From: JBOFEH01 sp051650265
GTDB lineage: Bacteria > Bacillota > Clostridia > Lachnospirales > Cellulosilyticaceae
Reading direction: 5' to 3'
DNA length: 41,272 bases
NCBI GenBank assembly: GCA_051650265.1
Contig: JBOFIR010000150.1
Span: 1 to 41,272 of the forward strand
Under the pieces are notes generated by a model. The model was not told where the DNA came from, did not search any database, and worked only from the letters and a program-made list of their open reading frames with translations. Each line of letters opens with the position of its first letter. Within the stretch, counting starts at the first letter, position 1. A program made the position numbers and the translations under genes. Of the stretch, positions 31,982 through 40,340 are shown piece by piece.

Positions 31982-32246
31982 GCCTTTTCTCTTCATTCAC
32001 CTTTTTGCACGCACAGATCAAAGCAGCGATCACATCTGCCTTGAACTGACTTTCCAAAAGATGCGTCTTGACCATTGCCTGCCCTTTACTCGTTACCACA
32101 TACATAGGCTTGAGACTGTTGAGCGTTATAGCAAATACGTCTTTGGTACACTTCTCGCATGGGCAGACATCCATCTGCACCATCATCTCCCGTAGATACA
32201 GTCCCACGAGATCCTCCATATAGTTTCTGACACCTTCAATTGCCAT
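31971..32246 (-). CDS. comFB: Late competence development ComFB family protein
   Basis: The 91-residue protein matches the ComFB pattern: VRNYMEDLV near the start, CPCEKC at residues 28-33, then DVFAITLNSLKPMYVVTSKGQ. The cysteines are expected to bind zinc. In B. subtilis comFB lies in the comF operon without a proven role. Cyanobacterial relatives have been reported as cyclic dinucleotide receptors that control type IV pili, which fits this position amid pilus genes. The ribosome site is GGGAGGAAT before ATG 32244-32246. Family call good, ligand binding here is inference. Confidence 0.85.
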   Translation of the reverse strand: MAIEGVRNYMEDLVGLYLREMMVQMDVCPCEKCTKDVFAITLNSLKPMYVVTSKGQAMVKTHLLESQFKADVIAALICACKKVNEEKRHES

Positions 32247-32248
32247 CT

Positions 32249-32716
32249 CTATTCCTCCCTCTCATGATCCATACGGTAGACCGCCACCTTTCCCGTCACA
32301 GGCCTGATACGCACCTCTGCAACTTCCCCCAGTCTCTCGTGACTTAGACGAATCGTCCCCGCCTGAGAAGGCGACAAATCCCCATTAAATACAATCTTCT
32401 CTTTATTATTGATCGACGCAGTGACGCCCCGTGGCAAGCTTACACGCTCCTGAGGCACCGAGACTGCGCCTATTGATTCATTTTGCAACGTAATACAGTC
32501 ACCCGAAGGTGCTGTTAGCACAATGACTTGATACTTTTTGTTTTGGAGGCTCGCTCTGGTCTGGGCCAGTTCCACCACCTGTACCACTTCTTCTATTGTT
32601 TGTTCAAATGCTGTGCGGCTCACCATTCCTACGGAAAAGTGAATACCAATATACCCAATACCAATTAGGGCCAGCACAGCGACCATCTCTAACAGTGTAA
32701 AACCACGTGATTTCAT
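32249..32716 (-). CDS. Type IV pseudopilin, GspH/FimT-like minor pilin
   Basis: A class III prepilin signal MKSRG|FTLLEM puts cleavage after G5, with the conserved glutamate at mature position +5. The hydrophobic helix extends to about residue 30. The soluble part (about 40-155) is beta-rich, as in GspH/FimT pseudopilins, which join the tip or priming complex of pili and type II secretion systems. The length, 155, fits. The start overlaps the end of aroE by four bases; two bases separate it from comFB. Classification as GspH type rests on size and context. Confidence 0.85.
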   Translation of the reverse strand: MKSRGFTLLEMVAVLALIGIGYIGIHFSVGMVSRTAFEQTIEEVVQVVELAQTRASLQNKKYQVIVLTAPSGDCITLQNESIGAVSVPQERVSLPRGVTASINNKEKIVFNGDLSPSQAGTIRLSHERLGEVAEVRIRPVTGKVAVYRMDHEREE

Positions 32717-33585
32717 CTGCGCTCCATATACATCTCTATCTCTTCTTTGATCTGTGTGACAACTTCTGCATCACATACCGTCTCATTCATGAGCTCATAG
32801 GCACGAATTGCTTGATAATATAGCATCCCAAAGCCATTGGTACATCTTACACCCTTTGCTCTTGCATCTGCTAAGAAAGTTGTCTCCCAAGGACTATAGA
32901 TCATATCCATGGCAAACTGCGCCTGATCTAAGAGATGCGCCGCGCATTCGGGCATCTGCCCTGCAAGACTTCCCATCCCTACCCCTGTGGTCTGCACCAC
33001 GAGATACATCGGCTCATGTACCACTTCATCCAAGCTATAGACTGTGATTGGAATCTGTACCGTACTTCTAAGCTTGGTAGCTAATAGCTCTGCTTTCTCT
33101 TTGGTACGATTGAACAGATGCAATGCACCTGCTTTTTTCGCTAGCAAAAAGGCTGCCGCATAGGCTGCCCCTCCACTTCCAATGATTGCCACATTCTGTC
33201 CTTCACACTCACAGCCCAGCTGCTCCAATGTCTTTTGCACGCCATAGCCATCTGTATTGTAACCTTTGTAGCCCGCATCCTCATAAACCAGTGTATTCAC
33301 AGCACCAACTTCTTGTGCCCAAGGCTCAATGGCAACAAGTGCCTTCATCACCTCTTGCTTGTGAGGCATCGTCACATTGAGCCCTCTGATCCCTAGTGCA
33401 TGGGCCCCCTGTATCGCCGCGTCAAGCCCTTCACTTCTTACATGAAAAGGCACATAAGTCATCTCCTGACCTAGCACCTGACTGAGCGTATTGTGGATCA
33501 TAGGTGATAAGGTGTGCCCAATCGGATCACCGATCACACCACAAATGCGCGTGCTACCTTTGATTGCGTCTGCTACTTGCTTCAT
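32713..33585 (-). CDS. aroE: Shikimate dehydrogenase
   Basis: AroE reduces 3-dehydroshikimate to shikimate with NADPH. GDPIGHTLSPMIHN (residues 19-32) binds the substrate, NVTMPHK has the catalytic lysine K76, NTDGYGV follows, and the nucleotide fold shows GSGGAAYAAAFLL. The length, 290, is normal. Its first 32 bases lie inside the end of the HAD phosphatase gene, and its last four overlap the pseudopilin gene, so it is embedded in one translation-coupled run. Confidence 0.96.
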   Translation of the reverse strand: MKQVADAIKGSTRICGVIGDPIGHTLSPMIHNTLSQVLGQEMTYVPFHVRSEGLDAAIQGAHALGIRGLNVTMPHKQEVMKALVAIEPWAQEVGAVNTLVYEDAGYKGYNTDGYGVQKTLEQLGCECEGQNVAIIGSGGAAYAAAFLLAKKAGALHLFNRTKEKAELLATKLRSTVQIPITVYSLDEVVHEPMYLVVQTTGVGMGSLAGQMPECAAHLLDQAQFAMDMIYSPWETTFLADARAKGVRCTNGFGMLYYQAIRAYELMNETVCDAEVVTQIKEEIEMYMERR

Positions 33586-34066
33586 AGCGTCTAATCACCT
33601 GTCTTTCTATACCTCGCTTAACCTTTGTGATCCACTCATCTTTGTCACTAACAGGTACCACAAGTACTGTATGGATCCCGCTGCGATTGCCACCAAATAC
33701 GTCTGTGAAGATCTGATCCCCAACGATTGCTACTTCATCTCTTGTAAGATTCATGAGCTTCATCGCTTTGAGAAAACTCTTGGTCCCTGGCTTGCCTGAT
33801 TTGTGAATAGCAAAAATCTTGAGCTTTTCATTGAAGCGTACCACTCTGTTTTCTGTATTGTTAGATACAAGGGCTACTTGGAAGCCCTTTGCCTTAAGTG
33901 TCTCAAAAAAACTGATAATCTCTGGTGTAGGGTGCATCACATCATAAGGCACCAAGGTATTGTCAATATCAAACATAATCCCCTTAATTCCCTTTTGACG
34001 AAGTGCCTCCACATCCAGTTTGAAGATTGATTCAATGTAGTCATTTGGATAGAGTCTCTTTAGCAT
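33554..34066 (-). CDS. YqeG family HAD-IIIA phosphatase
   Basis: YqeG-like HAD phosphatases are small cytoplasmic enzymes; B. subtilis YqeG acts on lipid-like or phosphatidylglycerophosphate substrates according to work on related PGP phosphatases. The nucleophile motif GIMFDIDNTLVPYD is at residues 29-42, motif II (VALVSNNTENR) and motif III/IV (GKPGTKSFL, VAIVGDQIFTDVFGGNR) follow. The length, 170, is usual. Its end overlaps aroE by 32 bases. In Clostridia the yqeG-aroE pairing is common. The physiological substrate is not proven by the sequence. Confidence 0.93.
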   Translation of the reverse strand: MLKRLYPNDYIESIFKLDVEALRQKGIKGIMFDIDNTLVPYDVMHPTPEIISFFETLKAKGFQVALVSNNTENRVVRFNEKLKIFAIHKSGKPGTKSFLKAMKLMNLTRDEVAIVGDQIFTDVFGGNRSGIHTVLVVPVSDKDEWITKVKRGIERQVIRRYEASSRRNQR

Positions 34067-34092
34067 GTTTTCAAAACCTCGTATTCTTTAGT

Positions 34093-35007
34093 CTATGGGG
34101 CGTCTTGAACAATCCGTTCCAAACGGATCCATTCGATCTTCCCGTCTTCTGTTCCTACAAAATAGTTATATCTATAATATACCTTCTTATAGTGATTAAG
34201 CAATAGGCTAACCGGCACACTAATATGATACCGCCCTTGTTTTTGAGTCGCATAAGCACTGATCGTCTCCTCTTGACCTGCCCAATCAATCACGATCTGT
34301 TCCCCCAGCCCGTAGGGACTTAGGCTATCTGGATACCGTAGCGCAATCTGCCTTTCTGGGAGATAGTAGTGTTCAGAGTCTATGTCATTGGTCATCAAGT
34401 ACTTCTGCTTCCCATCGTCCTCTAGCTGGGTATAGCCTTGAAAAAAAGAGGCGGGTTGTCCGATGAGTGACTGAAATGCTAATCGCAAGGACTCAGGCAT
34501 CACCGCTGCCTCATCATACGCTAGCCGCTGGTAGCGTACATCTTCCGATGCGAGTGGCCGAAGGCTCTGCCTCTCCTGCTCATAGGTGAGCCAATATGTC
34601 TCCTCTAGCCTCACTCTGTCCGGCGTAGTCTCGTTATGGGGATAAAGCATCCCCCATTCAGCCATGCCTTGGGCATTGGGCATGGCTATACGGGTGGTGA
34701 TCACCGCCACTTCATAGTGATCTATACCCTCACCGCGAATCTTCGCCTTGATCACAGGCGTACCGATCTGTTCAGGTGCCCCGTAGCTATACTCTTCCCA
34801 GGTGAAGGGTGTGAGCTGCGCCTCAAACCAGTTTTCCAGTTGCGCAATCAGTTGTGCTTGTGTCTCTTGTCGCACCACTTCTCCCTCTGCGGCTATCGCC
34901 CATGCCTGTGCCCCCTCACTAATGGGTAGTACTCCTTCTTGACTACAGCCCACAAGTATGAGCGCTATCAACCCAACTACCCCTTGCCATCTCATTTGTT
35001 TTCCCAT
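34093..35007 (-). CDS. Hypothetical lipoprotein in the pilus operon
   Basis: The N-terminus has a lipoprotein signal (hydrophobic 9-20, lipobox LVGC with C21), so the protein is exported and held by lipid. I do not recognise the 280-residue mature part; it looks mixed alpha/beta with an acidic character (EWGMLYPHNETTPDRVRLEE). It begins within the last codons of the PilX-like gene (16-base overlap), which ties it to pilus assembly. It could take the part that the lipoprotein PilP has in Gram-negative systems, or be a pilus-associated surface protein. That is inference from position only. Confidence 0.8.
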   Translation of the reverse strand: MGKQMRWQGVVGLIALILVGCSQEGVLPISEGAQAWAIAAEGEVVRQETQAQLIAQLENWFEAQLTPFTWEEYSYGAPEQIGTPVIKAKIRGEGIDHYEVAVITTRIAMPNAQGMAEWGMLYPHNETTPDRVRLEETYWLTYEQERQSLRPLASEDVRYQRLAYDEAAVMPESLRLAFQSLIGQPASFFQGYTQLEDDGKQKYLMTNDIDSEHYYLPERQIALRYPDSLSPYGLGEQIVIDWAGQEETISAYATQKQGRYHISVPVSLLLNHYKKVYYRYNYFVGTEDGKIEWIRLERIVQDAP

Positions 35008-36395
35008 GCATCGGACCCCTTTCTATCTACCATGTGTCCATCATACATCACCTCTAGCACCACCTCAGCAACTGCGCCTTCTGCTACGAAAGTCCCATCA
35101 CGCCGTAGCATACGATCTGACTTCCCTGCGCCATGCCAGATACCTGATTCGAGGAGCTGCTCTTGCAAGATTTTATCGCCTATTTCAAAGAATACTTCTC
35201 TATTTTGCCCGATACGTACCCCCTCTGACGTGATCTCCAGATCCCCTTCTACGAGTACAGCACCTTCTAATAGCATAGGCCCTTCTAGCACCAATGGACT
35301 ATAGGAAAGAATGATCCCACGCCAAGGGTGATCTGGCCTACTGGTGTAGAGCCGCTTAGGCGTATCACCTTCCAAGATCAGTAAGGAGGCATCAGATGTC
35401 CCCTGCAAGCTTGCGAGATCGATAGCAGTCACAGATGTATCCTTATACACTATACCATCATCAGGTGGTCCCACCTGCGTCCGCCATAACGCCACCGCTT
35501 CATCACTTACGACCGTCTCCAATCCTTCGTCTGCTGATGACTGTCTCAGTACGCCTTCTACTACCAGCTTGTCTCTACCTACGATCTCTCCTAGGCAGAA
35601 TACTTCTTGCGCCAATGCCTGAGGTGGGCTCTCTCGCCAGCTCACGCCTGCCTGATAGATCAGCTTTCCCATTTCCTCAGTTGCTTGGAGCCTCACACGT
35701 CCAATACGCTGCTGAGTATCAAAAATTTCAATCCCTTCTTTGGTCTGGGCGATACTTTCTATTACAAGGTGCGCCTTTGCCATCTCCTCCCGAAGTTGCT
35801 GGAGGCTGAGCCGAAGTGCAGTCAGGTCCCCTTCGCGTGATGCGCTCTCCAGCTGAGTGAGTAGCACACCCACCTGCTTGTAGTCACTAAGTGATGCCAC
35901 TTGTGATGGAGGCAATGTCCCGAGCCAACCTGAGCTATCCGTCTTCATCCCTTTCACATAACTTCCCATGCGCATCTCTGTCATCATGCCTGGAATCGCT
36001 TGCTCCGTCTCCAAAGTATAGCTAAGCCGCTTACGTCCACTGACACTCAGATTGGCCTCACTCCCTATCTGTTCAAAGTACTGCGCACCAAGCCACCTAA
36101 AGGCATAGGCACACACCACAACTTCTTGTTCTTCGTCAGTAAGCTGCGCCATCATCCCTTTCATAGGCTCCAAAAAGGCAGGCCCATAGTTCAGCAACGC
36201 CTGATTCATCTGGTTCACCATTTGCATCACCCCTGCTTCACTATGGACCGACGTATTGCTCGTATAGCGCCTGATCTGGTCTGTCCGATACGCGGTACTC
36301 GCCAGGGTGAGCAAATGGCTACTGACGAGTGTCAGTACGAGCATCATGATAACTGCGATGAGCAATGCCGCACCACGCTGTTTACTATTTTTCAT
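34992..36395 (-). CDS. PilX/GspK-like minor pilin assembly protein
   Basis: MKNSKQRG|AALLIAVIMM is a PilX-type prepilin start: cleavable after G8 with a hydrophobic helix to about residue 30, and isoleucine instead of glutamate at mature +5, as in GspK. The soluble part of about 430 residues has a helical middle (about 60-250) and a C-terminal stretch of short beta repeats ending in I/V and glycine (about 350-400), such as GPMLLEGAVLVEGDL, suggestive of a beta-roll. Overlaps: 11 bases with the upstream pseudopilin, 16 with the lipoprotein gene. It is probably a large tip component. Confidence 0.75.
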   Translation of the reverse strand: MKNSKQRGAALLIAVIMMLVLTLVSSHLLTLASTAYRTDQIRRYTSNTSVHSEAGVMQMVNQMNQALLNYGPAFLEPMKGMMAQLTDEEQEVVVCAYAFRWLGAQYFEQIGSEANLSVSGRKRLSYTLETEQAIPGMMTEMRMGSYVKGMKTDSSGWLGTLPPSQVASLSDYKQVGVLLTQLESASREGDLTALRLSLQQLREEMAKAHLVIESIAQTKEGIEIFDTQQRIGRVRLQATEEMGKLIYQAGVSWRESPPQALAQEVFCLGEIVGRDKLVVEGVLRQSSADEGLETVVSDEAVALWRTQVGPPDDGIVYKDTSVTAIDLASLQGTSDASLLILEGDTPKRLYTSRPDHPWRGIILSYSPLVLEGPMLLEGAVLVEGDLEITSEGVRIGQNREVFFEIGDKILQEQLLESGIWHGAGKSDRMLRRDGTFVAEGAVAEVVLEVMYDGHMVDRKGSDAWENK

Positions 36396-37359
36396 CTACT
36401 ACCTCCTTTGGGATCCCCACGAGACGCAGGAGCTCTTTGCCTACGCGCCCCGTCTCATCCGTTACAGATAGCACAGCCACATAGTAGTCCCTTCCATCAT
36501 TCTCTGATTGATAGATCACATCGATTGCCTCATTTACTGGATCTAATGTCAGTGGTAGTGCACGTAGCTCCTCCGGATCACCGACCAGCTTGAGTAATAC
36601 TTTCACCTTGCTCTCATTCACCACATGTAGCGTCATGCCACTTCGCTTATCTTGCTTAAGCTGTGTGCCATCAATCACACAGGTCACCCGCTTGGCTTTG
36701 GGTGCACTTGCCCCCTGCGCCTGAATCGTGAGTGTGATGGCTTCACTTCCAAGCGTCTGAGTGACCGCCAGTTTGGCAGCACCACTCACACTTCCCTTAG
36801 TGATCAGCATCTGGTAATAAGAGCCTCGCTGCGTCAGTTCAGTGGCTAACTCCCCCATCACATCACTCGGCCAAGGCGTATTGGTGACAAACTGTCCACT
36901 CAGCTGACGCATATCAAAGGCATAGCTCGCTGCATTAGTGAGTGTCATCTTCAAGTTACCGCCCTCTCTCCACTGCGAATCACCTAAGTGCAGTGTCAGA
37001 TCTGGGTCAGCGGTCTGATCGAACGCCCAAGAGGTGCCTGCCTGTACTGTCACTGGCCAGAGCCGAAGCGTATAGTCTAGTTTCTCATCAACCATCCATG
37101 TCTGCTCGTATTCTCCTAATAGTGCTTCCAAACTGGTCATCGCCTCTAGCGTCTCCCAATCCGCATTCTCCAAGGCTACTTGCACCGCTGTCATCATCAC
37201 CTCTGCCCCGCGGGTGACCAACTTGGCACGCTGCCCCATCTGTCTGAACTGCGTACTGAGCTGTACTGCACCCATGACCACTGTCCCAATCAGACTAATG
37301 ATGAGGAGAGCTCCCAGTACCTCCACATAACTCATGCCACCTCTTATTCGCCCAGCCAT
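36385..37359 (-). CDS. Type IV pseudopilin, GspJ/PilW-like
   Basis: The prepilin signal is MAGRIRGG|MSYVEV, cleaved after G8, with glutamate at +5 and a hydrophobic segment (LGALLIISLIGTVVMGAV) following. The mature 316 residues include a helical start, then a beta-rich region. The size suits a GspJ/PilW-type minor pilin, but the C-terminal 90 residues (about 235-324, with PLTLDPVNEAIDVIYQSE) form an extra beta domain. It overlaps the PilO gene by 16 bases and the PilX-like gene by 11. Confidence 0.78.
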   Translation of the reverse strand: MAGRIRGGMSYVEVLGALLIISLIGTVVMGAVQLSTQFRQMGQRAKLVTRGAEVMMTAVQVALENADWETLEAMTSLEALLGEYEQTWMVDEKLDYTLRLWPVTVQAGTSWAFDQTADPDLTLHLGDSQWREGGNLKMTLTNAASYAFDMRQLSGQFVTNTPWPSDVMGELATELTQRGSYYQMLITKGSVSGAAKLAVTQTLGSEAITLTIQAQGASAPKAKRVTCVIDGTQLKQDKRSGMTLHVVNESKVKVLLKLVGDPEELRALPLTLDPVNEAIDVIYQSENDGRDYYVAVLSVTDETGRVGKELLRLVGIPKEVVDEK

Positions 37360-38180
37360 TGCTGCACCTGCTCACCTTCTAAAGTCTCTACTACAAGATA
37401 CCAAGATGCCCCCATACGCGTCTGACTCACCTGCGGTGGTGCCTGACTCGCCACCGTAATCACATAAGGCTTCCCTTGCCGGTCATTGCCAGTCACCTCA
37501 TAGCGATTCCTATCATCTATCACCCCAAGATGACGGACTTGCCATAATGCCTGATCTCCCATTGGCGCCTCTTCTACATGTGTTTCGCTTGCACCTACTA
37601 GACCCAATAGATCTTGTGTCACCGGATTAGGGAGGTGCCTAGGATCATAGTATACGCCCAACTCCACAGTGGTGCGCACAGACTGATCTGCCTTCGCCTC
37701 ATCGCCATACTCCATATCGAGCGTCTCTATCTCATGAAAGTGGCGTTGCTCCCGCAATCCTCCAAGTAACCGCATACTCTCCTCATAACTACTACTATAG
37801 CTTAGTGCCACATGGCTCACACCTAGCTGCGTCGCTTCATCTATCGTCTCACCTAACCAGCCCATCGTGACTGCGGTCACATCATAGCCCCTAGCAAAGT
37901 CTTCCAACCTTGTCCATAGTGCCATACGGTCTTCTCTTGGAGGGAGTTGTCTCTGAATACCTGCTACAAGCATCCCCAGATCTGCTACCTCTGCCTCTAA
38001 GCGATCCAATCGGGTCAGGTGTCCCTCTAGCTGTGCCACTTCCATCTGCGCTGTGGCTAATGACTGCTCTACTGCCAGCGTTTGCTGCGCATACCACACT
38101 GCTAACGTACGTCCATATACGACCCATGCCAGAACAAATAACACACTAGCGAGGACGATGAGCCGACTAAGATTGCGCAT
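37344..38180 (-). CDS. pilO: PilO-like type IV pilus inner platform protein
   Basis: One membrane helix (residues 7-24), a coiled coil (about 35-80, with LEGHLTRLDRLEAEVADLG), then two ferredoxin-like halves (about 85-175) form the PilO pattern. PilO pairs with PilN to link the cytoplasmic PilM to the pilus machine. At 278 residues it is longer than the usual about 200. The last 80 residues (VRHLGVIDDRNRYEVTGNDR and on) look like an added beta-rich domain. The position next to pilN and pilM is diagnostic; sequence similarity itself is weak. Confidence 0.8.
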   Translation of the reverse strand: MRNLSRLIVLASVLFVLAWVVYGRTLAVWYAQQTLAVEQSLATAQMEVAQLEGHLTRLDRLEAEVADLGMLVAGIQRQLPPREDRMALWTRLEDFARGYDVTAVTMGWLGETIDEATQLGVSHVALSYSSSYEESMRLLGGLREQRHFHEIETLDMEYGDEAKADQSVRTTVELGVYYDPRHLPNPVTQDLLGLVGASETHVEEAPMGDQALWQVRHLGVIDDRNRYEVTGNDRQGKPYVITVASQAPPQVSQTRMGASWYLVVETLEGEQVQQWLGE

Positions 38181-38721
38181 TGGCCGCTCCCTTCAGTGTG
38201 AGTACAATCTGAAAGGTATAAGTACCCTCACTATTTTTTTCAACAACAAAGTCCACCTCATCTTGTGGATAGATGGACCTGATACGCCTAAGCCGATTCA
38301 TGGTGTCACTGTGATGTTTGCTTTCCCCTTCAATCACCACAGATTGTGTCTTTCCCTCAACTATGAGGCGGGTGCACCGCATCCCTTCTGGCATGCCATA
38401 GAGGAGATTATAAAGGAGTACTTCTATAGGAAAGGTACGGGCCGAGAGTTGCCGGATCTGTGCTTCGCCCTGAGCGACAGTTGACGCTAGCTGATCTCTC
38501 TTCCCAGAGAGCGCCTTCACTTCTTCAAACCGCGTATCTTGAAGCTGGTAAGTCAGTGCCCTCAGCTGCCCCTGCTTCTGAGCAAGATGCTCGCTCGGTC
38601 GCCACATCAGATACCCACTGACGAGATACAGACCGCCTATGCCTACCAAGATCACTTTTTGATAACGGTTACGCCTAATGGCCTTTTGATATGGGAGTGG
38701 TAAGAGATTGAGCCCCTTCAT
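38167..38721 (-). CDS. pilN: PilN-like type IV pilus inner platform protein
   Basis: The N-terminal MKGLNLLPLPYQK is the conserved cytoplasmic PilN peptide that fits into a groove of PilM. A membrane helix (residues about 24-42), a coiled coil (45-90, LRALTYQLQDTRFEEVKAL) and a ferredoxin-like domain (about 95-180) follow. The length, 184, is normal. It overlaps pilO by 14 bases and follows pilM by 12. Confidence 0.88.
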   Translation of the reverse strand: MKGLNLLPLPYQKAIRRNRYQKVILVGIGGLYLVSGYLMWRPSEHLAQKQGQLRALTYQLQDTRFEEVKALSGKRDQLASTVAQGEAQIRQLSARTFPIEVLLYNLLYGMPEGMRCTRLIVEGKTQSVVIEGESKHHSDTMNRLRRIRSIYPQDEVDFVVEKNSEGTYTFQIVLTLKGAANAQS

Positions 38722-38733
38722 CTCTCACCGCCC

Positions 38734-39762
38734 CTAAGCCATAGCCGTAGTCAGGCAGAGAATATTGGCAAAGGCAGGGAGGTCCTGCTTCACACTTCGT
38801 AGGCTCCTAGACTCGAAGTGCACATCTGGCACCAAATACGCTACAGGCACCCCTATCTGCCCCTCTAGATACGCAGTCAATCCCTTGATACTGCTACAGT
38901 CTCCTGTCACATAGATCCTATCCACATGGCTGCCTCGCACTTCCCCTTCATAGAAGAGCATCATCTTCTGGATCTCATTGACCAGCTGCTCCTCCATAGT
39001 AGCTGTCACCACTGCACTCACATAGTGACTAACGAACTCTTTGTTCTCTGGCTCAGTCTCAGGATAAAGCATCATATATTTCTCATAGAAGCGGCTCACA
39101 TCTCCTGTTTCTCCTGCACCAAACTCACTCACGAGTGCACGCTCCACATCACGCATCCCAAAGCTCACCTGCTGCACCGCCTTGCAGCTCCCCTGATCGA
39201 TACAACTCAGTAAACTCATCGCCTCACCGACCTCCACCACGATGGCCGTCTCTGACCCACATACTTTGCAGTAGCCATAAGATGGGATACTGATAGCCGC
39301 CACCTTGAGCCCTAGCTGATCCATCAACCCGATCACTGGCCGGATTACACGACTTGGCGCTGCCACCATGAGGGCCCCTAACTCTTGGCCACGCTTCTCC
39401 CCTGTGATGGCTGCATCGATCACATAGTCGCCCTCTACAGGAAAGTAGAGATCCTTCTTGTCTTTGATCATCCGCTTGGCCTCTTTCACCGAGTTGGCCT
39501 GTAGCGGCATATACTTGGTCAAGATCTGCTTGCTACTGATCCGTACACAGACCTTCTTACTTCTCACACCCATCTGGCCAAGCTGCTCCTTGATCAGCCT
39601 ATAGACAGTATCTTGTCCCACCAATTCACCCTCTACGATCGCCTGACATGGGGTCTCTAGCTTCACCGCCGCCTTTACCTCCCATTTTTTTCTCTTTTCT
39701 TTGAGTTCTACAATCTTGATCCACCCATCACTCAGTTCAATGCCCAGCATCTTCTTCATCAT
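38734..39762 (-). CDS. pilM: PilM-like actin-fold pilus assembly ATPase
   Basis: PilM is a cytoplasmic actin-like protein that binds ATP and the N-terminus of PilN and forms a ring under the pilus. The family opening MLGIELSDGWIKIVELK, a middle IAIVVEVGEAMSLLSCI (phosphate 2-like) and the late VDRIYVTGDCSSIKGLTAYLEGQIGVPV (adenosine part) are visible. The length, 342, is typical. I use ATG 39760-39762, with AAGGGG upstream; a GTG four codons earlier overlaps that site. Confidence 0.9.
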   Translation of the reverse strand: MMKKMLGIELSDGWIKIVELKEKRKKWEVKAAVKLETPCQAIVEGELVGQDTVYRLIKEQLGQMGVRSKKVCVRISSKQILTKYMPLQANSVKEAKRMIKDKKDLYFPVEGDYVIDAAITGEKRGQELGALMVAAPSRVIRPVIGLMDQLGLKVAAISIPSYGYCKVCGSETAIVVEVGEAMSLLSCIDQGSCKAVQQVSFGMRDVERALVSEFGAGETGDVSRFYEKYMMLYPETEPENKEFVSHYVSAVVTATMEEQLVNEIQKMMLFYEGEVRGSHVDRIYVTGDCSSIKGLTAYLEGQIGVPVAYLVPDVHFESRSLRSVKQDLPAFANILCLTTAMA

Positions 39763-39777
39763 TTGTCTACACACCCC

Positions 39778-40329
39778 TTATTTTTTGTAACCCATATCCT
39801 CTGTCCACCTGATCTGCATCGGTGTACTTTCTCTCTCTTGTGGCGCTTCTTCTACCGCAAAGGTCACCAATCGCCCTGTCTCGTCACACACCACCCATAC
39901 ACACCCTAGTCTGTCACCTACCTGCTGACTTTGAAAAGTCATCTCGCCATGATTGGCATACAGGATCTTTTCCTTCTCTGTATTGTATTCAAAGACGAGA
40001 CGCTCCAGCTTCATAGGCGTGGTGGGAATCTGCGCCAGCTCATCCTGGTTGTGCCTTGGATGCCTGATATCCTGGCTCCCCACTGTCCCTAGATTGCCAT
40101 CTGTATCGACAAAGATACACACAGACTGCGCCAGTCCGATCTCCTCTTTCATGAAGTCCACCATCTGCTCTAGGTTGCGCTCCGCTTCTAGTCGCTGCTG
40201 TAGCTGTCGTCTATGGCCCACTGCCATCTGCCATAATCCCAGAGATAGACACAAAAAAATGGCAAATAAAGCTGTGGCCACAACCACCTCTACCAGTGTC
40301 ATGCCCTGCATCTTTACTTTGCCATCCAT
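39778..40329 (-). CDS. Type IV pseudopilin, GspI/PilV-like
   Basis: The signal is MDGKVKMQG|MTLVEVVVA, with cleavage after G9 and glutamate at +5, then the hydrophobic helix ATALFAIFLCLSLGLWQMAV. The mature part is about 174 residues with EAERNLEQMVDFMKEEI in the helix and beta strands after it. It lies between the peptidase PilD gene and pilM. ATG 40327-40329 is favoured by GAGGTG six bases before it. It could be GspI/PilV-like or a GspJ-like type; the subclass is not certain. Confidence 0.82.
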   Translation of the reverse strand: MDGKVKMQGMTLVEVVVATALFAIFLCLSLGLWQMAVGHRRQLQQRLEAERNLEQMVDFMKEEIGLAQSVCIFVDTDGNLGTVGSQDIRHPRHNQDELAQIPTTPMKLERLVFEYNTEKEKILYANHGEMTFQSQQVGDRLGCVWVVCDETGRLVTFAVEEAPQERESTPMQIRWTEDMGYKK

Positions 40330-40340
40330 TGTCTTCACCT

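Noticed and set aside
36000..36593. A 197-codon open frame on the plus strand
   Set aside because: It lies fully opposite the PilX-like and GspJ-like genes, has no ribosome site, and its product is rich in His/Pro/Leu as expected for an antisense frame.
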